A program made the translations under genes and the position numbers. A stretch of DNA of 64,000 nt, taken from Microvelia longipes. Lineage: Eukaryota > Arthropoda > Insecta > Hemiptera > Veliidae. Position 1 is the stretch's first letter; every line of letters starts with the position of its first letter. Below, one piece after another: positions 55,262 to 64,000 of this stretch. Below the pieces are notes generated by a model, which saw nothing but the letters and a program-made list of their open reading frames with translations, had not been told where the DNA came from and made no database searches. The stretch covers positions 26,157,127-26,221,126 of the forward strand of contig JACMZG010001913.1 in the NCBI GenBank assembly GCA_018340805.1. Direction: 5' to 3'.

Positions 55262-55512
55262 CATAGGAATTGCCCACAATGATTTAGGGATTTCCTTAAT
55301 ACCTTAGAGATTGTCCATAATGCCCTAGGAATTGCCCACAATGCCCTAGAGATTGCCCATTTAGAAATTGCCCACAATACCTTAGGAATGCCTATAATAC
55401 CTTAGGTATAGCCCACTATGCTTTTGGGATTGCCCATAATGCCTTAGGGGATTGCCCACAATGCCTTAGGTTTGACCATAATGCCTTAGGATGGCCCATA
55501 ATGCCATGCGCC
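55262..55512 (+). repeat. tandem repeat, unit about 20 bp
   Basis: Variants of ATTGCCCACAATGCCTTAGG repeat about twelve times with indels. Confidence 0.85.
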
Positions 55513-55514
55513 CA

Positions 55515-56705
55515 TATGGTAACCGCATAAAATGCACCCGCGAATAAAATATACCCGGATAAAATGCCCCTAGATAAAATGAACTCTCTTAGTATGTTTT
55601 CTTAAGATACGATATAAGTAATGTTATTTGGATCTCAATCTGGTAGAGTGGGTCTTATTAGAACGTTTTCCTCTCCCATTTTATAAGATTATATAACGGA
55701 AGACGTATTTTGATATATTTGTATGATAAAAAATAGTATAATTAACAATTAAGGTCTAATAATTGTATGATCGAAATTCAGAAACCCATATTTTCTAATG
55801 TTCAACAAAAACGAACAATATAAGGTTCAGATAATTTTAGGTAGCCCGTCAGTAAAACAAAGTCACCCATAAACTTCAGGTGGTTCCCGTAGACCAATTT
55901 GGGGCGCAAATCTCAACAGACCTTTAATTTTCATGGTTTTGTCAAACGGATACTATTAGTGCATGTATTTTTCTCCGTTAAGTCAAACTTTAAGCGTTCA
56001 ATGAAAGCTAATTATTTTGTGTAACTGAGTGTCAACATAAATTCATATGAGTGCCAAAATTGCTGTACAGTCTTTAAGTAGGAATGATGACTATAGTTTT
56101 GACTAACCTGCGAAATTCATTTGCGTATTTCCATTGAAAATCCGGAAAAATATGCAACAAGTAGTAATGTTATTGCTCAGGTAATAAGGGATAAAACGAA
56201 AACTAAAGCTAGACCTGAATTGCATGCATTGCAAAGCATACCTTGCAAAGAAAATTCGCCCGTCTTGCAGACCTCCGCGCTGGATTTTTTTAAATCGCTT
56301 TTTGTCATAGCACTAATATGTAATTTTACATTCTGTAAAATTATAAAACATGCTTGGATGTAAACTTATAAAAACGTTTCAAAGATATAAAATTGACGTA
56401 ATTATAACATGCATAAGCGATAGTGGCATTAAATATACTAATTAACTTATCAATTAAAAACTTCAAGCAAGAACATTTAGATTGGAAAGAAGAATTATAA
56501 CTATAACATAATTTTAAATTACTAAAGAATAAAAAATTAGAAATTAACATAAAAAAAATCGAGTATAGGGTACCACGGTACTTTCCCTTATAACTCCGGA
56601 CTTGCTTCGCTTTGTTCGCCTCAGAATGCTATAATTATCTAAAGCTTAAGATCGTGTTACTTCGGTCTCGCTGGACACACTCACACACACACACAAACAC
56701 ACAAT

Positions 56706-56775
<70 letters not shown>

Positions 56776-57070
56776 CATAGGTTACAGTAGTTTAAAAAAT
56801 ATCATCTTACGCGCAACTCAACTAGGCTTAATGCTCGATTATGGTTCTAAGTTTCAACTCTCTAGCATAAACACGACGGGAGTTATGCGTATATCACAAT
56901 AGGGACTGTTTTAGTACTTCAATAAGAATAGAGTCTAAACAACTTAATTTGACCAATTACTTTAATAAATCGAATAGGTTACACTGGGGTTTCACAAGGC
57001 CAATGAATGCTCCAAAACTTATATTAAAATAATACTAATATAGTCGGAGCATAGGACCGTAAACACAATG
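55515..57070. other. intergenic DNA with TA tract
   Basis: (CA)n then (TA)n at 56678-56771. A diverged piece of the GAAATTCGCCCG repeat lies at about 56249-56290. Frames at 56121-56363 and 56612-56902 are unrecognised or repeat-driven. Confidence 0.5.
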
Positions 57071-57076
57071 GATTCT

Positions 57077-57504
57077 ACTGATAACACAAAAGTCAGTTCA
57101 CTAGTGGTCTTAAGTAGGGGTGCCACTCTAACAACCAAATATTATTTTACAGACGGCCATAAATATCCATTAATGAAAAAGTTAATAAAAACAAATATAA
57201 CAGCTTAAAATCAGCTAAGTATTAAATAAAATTTGTCTCTACATTAGAATCTACATTTAGTTGACAAGAATTACTTTTAAAATATTTCTCATTAAAAACA
57301 GTAAAATACAATTTAAAATGCTTCAAAAATAGTAATGCACCAATATTTATATTAGTATTTAAAGAATTATCGAGCATTAATTAAAAATATATCTTTAATC
57401 TAAAAACCGAAAGTATTGCCAACTTTGTTACAACAAAATTGTTTATTGTTAGGGTGGCAGCATAACTTAAGACCACCTGTGAACTGGATTTGCTGTTATC
57501 AGTT
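57077..57504. mobile_element. MITE-like element with terminal inverted repeats, about 430 bp
   Basis: The left end (ACTGATAACACAAAAGTCAG, then TTCACTAGTGGTCTTAAGTA and TGCCACTCTAAC) pairs with the complement of the right end (ACTGATAACAGCAAATCCAG, TTCACAGGTGGTCTTAAGTT, TGCCACCCTAAC). The arms are about 65 bp. No coding capacity inside. A fragment of the same end is at 39343-39390. Confidence 0.7.
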
Positions 57505-57524
57505 AAGCTCCTTCTATATGTGAT

Positions 57525-57610
57525 ATTATTTTAAGCCCAAAAATATGTTTCAAGCCTCTCAATGTATTTTGAGGTATGTCTCCTTTAGTAAAATATCTCT
57601 AAGGTATGAA
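57525..57610 (+). repeat. dispersed repeat copy (family of 52215-52350)
   Basis: Plus-strand copy of the CCAAAAATATGTTTCAAGCC family, directly beside the MITE-like element. Confidence 0.7.
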
Positions 57611-57614
57611 ATAA

Positions 57615-58605
57615 TTTATTAAGTAAAATAAACAAACAACACTTAATTGACGCACGGCACACAAGGTTCAGCATATTAAAATTATATTTAATTACGTCAT
57701 AATGTTTGATATCGAGGAACAGGCAATTCTAATTGATAATACAATTAGATAATTATAATTAGCAAATATGTATTTCCATTTATAATTGGACGCAGTATGT
57801 CCAAGGTAAGTTATACTTAGCACTTCCATTCGTTTGCACTTTCGGTTGTTTATGTGAAGGTGACATCTTGTGAAGGTATGCTCTAGGGATTTAAAGATAT
57901 TTTGTCACATTGATATTTTGTTATATTAAAGGAAGAAGTTGTTATATTTCTTCTTCTTCTTCGTTTCGTTTATTGTTTTCCTCATTTATACCGTAGATAT
58001 AAATGAAAATAATTGCATTAAAAATCCGGAACCGGGATTCTAGGTGAATCATCGGAATCAGATCTTGTGTATTCTTGTTTATGTTGTGTGAAGAAGTGTA
58101 TCTGTGTCTTTATAAGTGTATGTGTGTCTTTATAAGTGGATGTGTGTCTTTATAAGTGTATGTGTGTCTTTATAAGTGGATGTGTGTCTTTATAAGAGTA
58201 TGTGTGTTTTATAAGCATATATGTGTCTTTATAAGTGTATGTGAGACTATGGAGAAATTACTTAGCCCTAGAGATTTGAAACTTGGTACGAAAATCAATC
58301 TTTAATGTAGATGAGCTATTTAAATTTTTCATTAACCTTCCCTAATGAATTAGCAAAATATTAAAAATACTTAAACTATTTTTTAGTTATACATTACATT
58401 ACATAACATAGTTCAATATCCGTAACTGAAAATTCACCCGTTATCCGTTCCTGGTGTTTTATAAACTTCTGATAAGTTTTCAAGATGTACATTTTAAGAT
58501 TGTTCAATTTTTATCGAATGAAATGTATACTTTATTTTAAAAAGTTGAACTTTGGCACGAGTTCATCACATTACTTCGTAAACAAGTTTGCAAAGTTGGA
58601 TTGTA
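57615..58605. other. intergenic DNA with a 20-bp minisatellite
   Basis: TATGTGTGTCTTTATAAGTG repeats about seven times at 58095-58240. CTT-rich tract at about 57950-57965. No gene recognised. Confidence 0.7.
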
Positions 58606-58608
58606 AGC

Positions 58609-58684
58609 GCCAACTATATCTACGATTTGTTGTAAGATCACTAATGTTGAGCAGCATCGAGGCCAATACCTGGATGGGTAACCA
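58609..58684 (+). pseudogene. 5S rRNA-derived sequence (pseudogene or SINE3-type head)
   Basis: GATCACTAATGTTGAGCAGC, ATCGAGG and TACCTGGATGGGTAACC follow the order of the 5S rRNA internal control region (GATCACCGAAGTTAAGCAAC...TACTTGGATGGGTGACC in animal 5S). A 5' part starting GCCAACTATATCTACGA resembles the 5S start but is about 9 bases short before GATCAC. The 3' end of 5S is not recognisable. The box A and box C regions of the Pol III promoter are the best preserved parts, as in 5S-derived SINEs. It is not a functional 5S gene. Confidence 0.75.
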
Positions 58685-59252
58685 TTGAAAATAAAACGGA
58701 TGTTTTTACTTTTCGAGGACTAGCTAAGTGAGTCCGAAGAAAGCTGCTAGTTAAATTAGGTGTATTCCATATTCTTAAGACGAGCAAAGCTAGACCGAGG
58801 TAGAGAGGATGAGTATTTTTAACAATATTTTCGTGGGGTATAGGAGAGAATGGGATGTAGGCAGAACAGTGGAAATCCGCGAAGCGAATCTGATAGGGGA
58901 AGGAAAACTTCCGAGGTTAAGGTGTACCCAAGATTTTTTTTCGCGCTTGATCTCTTAGCATCATACCAGTGTTACTACTGTTACGAATGCTTCGAAATAA
59001 ACACCCCCATCATTCATGAGTATATTTACACATGATGATGGTTGTTATTAGAGTTGACAGAAACCTACCCCTTGGTCTTTGTACCAGGATAGTGTTCTGT
59101 TTTGGAGGCTGTAACCTCTTTATTATTATTTTCTTAATCCAAAAATATCTGCTTCTGACTTTTAGGGTGAACACAATATTTATTCTATACATCTAGTGTT
59201 ACGTGAGAAGTAAAATTTGATTTATTCGGTGTGACTAACACTAATAAGGAGG

Positions 59253-59459
59253 ATGAACGAGCTTGGAGCCGTAGTCACCGGCAGCGGAGCCGTAGCTTGT
59301 TTAACTAATCCGATAGAAGTGTTTAAAACACGTCGTCTTCTGAGCGAACCAAAACTAGTAAATCGCTTTCCAAATGGCATCAAACAATGGGCAAATGGTT
59401 TACAACCTTCAATCTGTTACCATATGATTAGTAGTGGTTTAGCAGTCCACACCTTACGT
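59253..59459 (+). CDS. mitochondrial carrier (SLC25A34/35-like), exon 1
   Basis: First of five exons of a mitochondrial inner-membrane solute carrier. The ATG at 59253 follows AATAAGGAGG; the exon encodes 69 residues beginning MNELGAVVTGSGAVACLTNP. It contains the first carrier signature PIEVFKTR (the family's Px[DE]xx[KR]xR), then ANGLQPSICYHMISSGLAVH, matching the end of matrix helix and the second transmembrane helix. Compared with SLC25A35 as I remember it, the loop between KTR and the GL-x-P motif is about 16 residues shorter. The donor CGT/GTAAGT is in phase 0; an alternative, C/GTGTAA two bases earlier, would be phase 1. Human SLC25A35 is an orphan, tentatively oxaloacetate-type carrier; substrate here is unknown. 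Confidence 0.85.
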
Positions 59460-60019
59460 GTAAGTACAACAATGGATATAATTATTCAAATTTTAAAGAT
59501 GTATTAAAACACCTGTTACTAGGTCTACCTTCTACCGATCTGAAGTGGTTTCGGGCCACTATGTTATAGTTTACCACATCTATACATATAAAACTTTTCA
59601 AAGACTTAGGCCGGTTTTAAAAAAAATTAAACTCAGTCCTAGATGTTTCCTAGCTATCTTCTGGGCAAATATTAAGACCCCTTTAACTATGATATTATGG
59701 CATCACTAGATATGAAACGGTTTGTCTTTTAATTCAACTGAGAATCCACCAGTTGGTTGGAGTTTGGTGGGTCTATGATTGGTTTAAGGCGAGGAGGAAA
59801 GAAGACAAGTCCCGCTAAAAGGCGGGGCTTGCAGGGTGGTAAGTGAGAATACTGTTGTTTTAGAGGTTTCAATACTGTTGTCACCACAGATAGATCGCAA
59901 CGGTGAGGTGATTGGTTAAAACCTCTAAGGTCTTTGGTTTAGAGAGGCTTTTTCGTATTGATTATAGTTAACTTTGTAATTTAGTTTCGTAAATAGTTAA
60001 TAGACGATTTTGTTTTAAG

Positions 60020-60142
60020 ATTTTAGATATCATCGGAGTAGATAAACCCAAGAGGAATAAACCATTTAATTATGTGCAGTCATTGAAATTAGCTTCGATA
60101 CTCGGTGTGCCATCAGCCATTCTGCCATCCCCCCTACACTTG
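60020..60142 (+). CDS. mitochondrial carrier, exon 2
   Basis: Encodes ILDIIGVDKPKRNKPFNY, then SLKLASILGVPSAILPSPLHL, the third transmembrane helix entering the second carrier repeat. The donor TTG/GTAAGT is phase 0 and the next exon continues the PLHLVKVR signature across the splice. Two acceptors are possible: TTTTAAG at 60019 (phase 0, pairs with the strong exon 1 donor) or TTTTAG at 60026 (phase 1, pairs with the alternative donor). The acidic residue of the signature is replaced by His. Confidence 0.82.
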
Positions 60143-60292
60143 GTAAGTGCAAGTACCGCTATGCACGGATAGTGTTCGGAGAGGTGAATGATATCAGGCT
60201 TAATTGAATAATTGAACACAACAAAGTTCTGGTTATTTTAAGGTTTATATTTAAGAATATGCATCCTTAAATAATAATAATATAATATAATA

Positions 60293-61195
60293 TGCCCGTT
60301 TTAGGGCCTGTCGGACCCTCAGTGTATTCACCCCCCCCGGAACCACCTTAGGCGTGGTTTGCATCTACAATCCTCTAAGAATTAATTAAAGTTGGCGAAA
60401 TCTTTTTAATACAAATACTATTGATATGATCTTAAAAGCATAGTCCGGGCTACAAAGTCCGGTGCCAAATATCATCTAATAATAATCTAAATAATCTAGT
60501 GCCTATACGATCATTGCCACGGAGGCAGGTATGAGTCTTTTAACATAATTTAAAAAAAAATATTAAAAAATCGAGCCAATCTAAATGGACATTAAAGCGA
60601 CGGTTTTAAGCTTACCTTGGAGTTATAGGTCAATACAGCCTAAGTTGACGCAAAACTCTCCCACTCTCTCGAACCTTCACTAAATCAAATTAATTACCCC
60701 AAAAATTATTATAAAAAATTTACTTTCCTTTTCTAGCCTATGCTAGTTTAATGAGCTGGACTAATTTAGTAAGAAAATGATTATTATAATAGCTATAAAT
60801 AAAAATTATAATCATAATCAGTAATGTCATTTAATCATTATTAAGTATATGTTACCTTCACTATAACATAAATAATACACCATATAATTATGTAATATAA
60901 ACGCATTGTCTATTTTGTGTTAAATAACTATTGTGCTATTTCACTATCTTAATTTTTAGTGAAAAATAAATAATTTTTAATTGTTTTATTTTGATCTACC
61001 TCCATAGTTGGTCATATAGTACTGGACTTTAGCGCTGGAGGTCCGGTGTTCACAGCTTGGGCTATGCTCTCAGTTTTTAAGAATAGAATTTGATGTAAAA
61101 AGATTTCGCCTACTTTAAGCATAGTAGATGTGACCCACCGAGGTGGTTCCCGCAGGGCGAATACCCTGAAGGGCCAAAAGGCCCTAAAACGGGCA
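60293..61195. mobile_element. inverted-repeat element in carrier intron, arms about 120 bp
   Basis: The left arm begins TGCCCGTTTTAGGGCC and continues through GGAACCACCT, GTTTGCATCTAC and GGCGAAATCTTTTTAATAC (to about 60415). The right arm (about 61075-61195) is its diverged reverse complement. Both arms are flanked on the outside by AAT-type simple repeat. Two opposed SINE copies or a TIR transposon of about 900 bp. The inner segment at about 61005-61060 (GGTCATATAGTACTGG...GGTGTTCACAGC) is weakly tRNA-like. Confidence 0.65.
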
Positions 61196-61340
61196 CAATT
61201 GTTATTATTATCATTATTTTAAACAACTTGTTACTTAATTATTCAGGGAAATAGGCCTATTTATCTCAAAGCATAGATTGTACAAAACTATAGTCATCAT
61301 TCCAAAATTGAAGGACCTCCTGAGTGGTTTTTATAAAGTA

Positions 61341-61375
61341 ATATATATATATATATATACATGTATATATGTGTA
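61341..61375. repeat. short TA/TG tract, then hairpin at 61412-61440
   Basis: (TA)n tract. Shortly after, CCTTGTATTGC / GCAATACAAGG forms an 11-bp perfect stem with a 7-nt loop at 61412-61440. Confidence 0.8.
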
Positions 61376-61873
61376 TATATAAACGGTGTATGTTTATTTA
61401 ACATGAATATGCCTTGTATTGCTAAGGAAGCAATACAAGGTCAGTACCTGACAGGGAGACCGCTGGGAATAAAAATAGAAGTTTTTACAGATTTACAATT
61501 TGATAAGGTGAAATATAGTTCAAAGGTACCCCGTGCCCGTCTTTTGCAAGCGGTAAAAATAATTATGATGGAAATTAATGTATAACATGATGAAAGCACT
61601 CCTTCCACCGCAAAGAGGAATAAATGGATTCTACTAATACGGCTTGGTTTTATCTCACTATTTTTATTGATAAAGCCCTAATCCGTCACCAAGCTGCATC
61701 CTAACTGCTTTTGGTTAGGGTAAGCATAACTTTTGATAAATATGCTCTATATAGGCCCATTTCTGATCGTCGTTTCGTGAAATCGAAAATAATTTAATAT
61801 CGAATATACCAGGCCTTGTTATTGATTTCCGTTAATTTGATTACATTAATTAACGTTAATTCATTCATTTCAG

Positions 61874-62098
61874 GTCAAAGTGCGTTTCCATTCTAACGCA
61901 TTAGATGGTGTGCGAACAGGGTACCAACATTTAACCTACGGAGGAACAATAGGACTGCTGAGAAACGTTTTTGAAACGGAGCTAGGTCCAATAGCTCTAT
62001 ACAGAGCAGCTCTAAGCAACTATGCCAGATACGTTGCTATGAATTCGATCGCTTTGTATGCTTATGTAAAACTTCAAAATAACCTTTCTTTCAATACG
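61874..62098 (+). CDS. mitochondrial carrier, exon 3
   Basis: Acceptor CATTTCAG ends at 61873 and donor ACG/GTAAGT follows 62098; both are phase 0. 75 residues starting VKVRFHSNALDGVRTGYQHL complete the second PxxxxKxR signature from exon 2, then give the matrix loop (YGGTIGLLRNVFETELG) and the fourth helix (ALSNYARYVAMNSIALYAYV). Pattern and spacing follow SLC25A34/35, where GHQYKH and GLWRGAL occupy the corresponding places. Confidence 0.9.
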
Positions 62099-62815
62099 GT
62101 AAGTTTAATTGTTGAATTTATAACCAAAGTAATGTTATAAACTACCAGATATGACTTGAAGACTAAGTTCCTGTAAGTCTAAACCAAAGAAGATGGAATC
62201 AACTTAAATTATCTGAACAATTTACGTATTATAAATCAGGATAGACTCACCACCAGTGGCGGTAAATATACTGTTTATAACTATAATCAAATAATAGCTT
62301 TACCGCCAAGTGACTGTAGCAACGAATACAGCTTTTGCTATAAGCTAAACTTGGAGGTTGTGTATGATAGTATTTAGCATTGCTGCTTTTGTGGATTATT
62401 AGCTGCCTATTTGCTGATTTTAAACACACTAAGTGATCCAATTCGAACCAGTTAAATTTGATTAAGCGTACAAAAACTATAAGGGCAACAAACATTTAAA
62501 CGTTGCTCGCATCCACGGATATTTCTTTCCCGTCGGTAATATAACATCCATTTTTATTACAACCTTAATTTATTGTAAGTAACCCTATGTTATAAAACCT
62601 TTCTAGTGTAACCTTTGTTATGTAACAATCCTTATATTACCTATCTTAGATAGATAGATACATACAATTTTTATTGTCACCACCCCCAAAAGGGATCTTC
62701 TAGTAATGTTCTAAAAGATCTTTTCTAAAGATGGTCCACTCTTGACGAAAACAGCCTTAATAATATTTTTCTTTCAAAACTCGATAAGACATTGATATTG
62801 ACATTTGTTTTACAG
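62099..62815. other. carrier intron 3
   Basis: Intron between GTAAGT and TTTTACAG; nothing else recognised apart from a short GATA run near 62650. Confidence 0.6.
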
Positions 62816-62924
62816 GACCTGGATAAGAACAGAGTATCAGTTATCTCTGCAGTAACAGGAGGCGTCATAGGAGCTTTTATAGCTTCTCCGTTAGATCTCA
62901 TATCCACTAGACTTTATAATCAAG
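62816..62924 (+). CDS. mitochondrial carrier, exon 4
   Basis: Acceptor TTTACAG, donor CAAG/GTAAAT, ending in phase 1. Encodes DLDKNRVSVISAVTGGVIGA, then FIASPLDLISTRLYNQ: the fifth helix and third carrier signature. PLDLISTRLYNQ is very close to the PFDV-STRLYNQ motif that marks the SLC25A34/35 group, which is the main reason for the subfamily call. Confidence 0.92.
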
Positions 62925-63956
62925 GTAAATTAGTGATACTAAGGAGATGGAGTTAGAGGTGGGAGAAGATCAATCACTTGCCGCTTTGTAGCGCACTATG
63001 TTGGCCTATGAGCCTCTTTTGGAACAGCTGTCAAGGTTTAATGATGTCTGATACTGAGTTCCCTAATCATATTGTGCGCTGAAGCCACACCTACACCCTT
63101 TATAGGTCTAATTCTTTCTAATTATACTTGGTGTATCACAGGTGATTTGACATTGACTCCCAATGCTTTTCTCACGTAGCTTATATATATTTAACAAGAA
63201 TATCCCATAGGGGTCGCTGTGGAATCTCTACCCGTCATCTGTGCGCTCGGTTGCTCGTTGAATAGGGATCGCTGAGGATCCTGGCGGCAATAAATTACGG
63301 CTGGATTTTCTTACATGCTACCTTTTTGCTTTACCACTTGTTACGCCTACCAAGCCAGCCATACTATGGCGTATTGCATTTATGTAATGTGGGAGTATCA
63401 TTTACCCCTCAACATAATTTTATGTGACCTCAAAGCAAATTATGAATGTATTCTAATTTTTTAGTAACTATTGGTGCATTCAGGGTAAAGTGTCTATATC
63501 GAGTTACAGACATCGTACAGGCTCGAGAATTTGTCCTAAAGGGTATGGTGCACTACAATCCCTCTTATAAAAATTATCGATGTCCATTCATTTGTCAGAT
63601 TAGACCAATGATCAATCTTTAAACCAAGGATCTCTTTTAAAGGGGGTTATACGATAAGGGAACTTGACTGACCCCATCGACTCAGAACGTCATCCTCATA
63701 TTTAAAGATCCTTGAGCGGACCCCATTATACCAAGAAGGTTACTACTGCCTTTAAAGTACACCCTTACTTTACCTAATAAAGTCTTCATATTTTGTAGTT
63801 AAAATCGTATAGTCTGAACTTGATAGTATGATGAGTGTTACCCTGGGGCGTAACCAGGGAAGGGCGCACTTATTTGTACTACTGCAGGAAGTTCTTCTTC
63901 TCCTTTCGCGGGGCATCTTTATTTGCTCATAACATTCCATTCATTGCTTTCCCCAG
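62925..63956. other. carrier intron 4
   Basis: About 1 kb of intron with more balanced base composition; no repeat or gene recognised. Confidence 0.6.
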
Positions 63957-64000
63957 GTATATCAAGATATGGTGGGAACATGGAGTATACAGGTTTCAAA
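63957..64000 (+). CDS. mitochondrial carrier, exon 5 (partial, cut by window edge)
   Basis: Acceptor TTTCCCCAG; the first G-T completes Gly with the phase-1 base of exon 4. Reads GISRYGGNMEYTGFK and runs off the window. The Y-x-G after LYNQ fits the LMYRG segment of SLC25A34/35. The last matrix loop and sixth helix lie outside. Confidence 0.85.

Overview
This is an AT-rich animal nuclear window, almost certainly from an arthropod and most likely an insect. It is mostly intronic, intergenic and repetitive DNA. Evidence for an arthropod is an orcokinin neuropeptide gene with both A-type ([10 protein letters not shown]...) and B-type (LDQLGGGNLL) peptides. Exons are small and bounded by GT/AG splice sites, there is a degenerate LINE retrotransposon, microsatellites are abundant, and there are two assembly gaps (5194-5395 and 28122-29121).

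Layout. 1-9 kb: a poly-A edge, a degenerate tandem repeat (about 4.2-4.6 kb), and a minus-strand gene of a multicopy arthropod protein family (6495-8171) with three frameshifts and a 47-nt intron; a 240-bp palindrome touches its start, and direct repeats of about 180 bp lie on either side. 9-20 kb: very AT-rich DNA with long TTA microsatellites and a hAT-type MITE (13956-14285) nested in an older inverted repeat. 20.7-23.6 kb: three foldback-like elements built of TTTCGATGAAA subrepeats. 29.3-35.05 kb: a degenerate non-LTR retrotransposon on the minus strand (CCHC, endonuclease, RT, RNase H-like, C-terminal Cys/His), bracketed by related repeats of about 80 bp. 35-39.8 kb: SINE-like and dispersed repeats, TA runs and a 42-bp minisatellite.

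39.8-48.5 kb: the orcokinin gene, plus strand. An OKB exon (39813-40458) carries 14 copies of a 14-residue repeat. A further exon (44955-45084) and a terminal OKA exon (48141-48519) form the A branch. The OKB exon and the 44955 exon both need a phase-1 donor, and the 44955 exon joins the OKA exon in phase 2, so the sequence itself supports alternative A and B precursors. The shared upstream signal-peptide exon was not found. The OKB array has a one-base frameshift near 40288.

48.6-59 kb: repeats, MITE-like inverted repeats, a long hairpin (49561-49797), short tandem repeats and a 5S rRNA-derived sequence (58609-58684). 59.25-64 kb: five exons of a mitochondrial carrier (SLC25 family, closest in pattern to SLC25A34/35), running off the right edge.

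The two firm protein-coding loci (orcokinin and the carrier) have no evident functional link. Much of the rest is mobile or tandem DNA, with a recurring theme of inverted-repeat structures at several scales.
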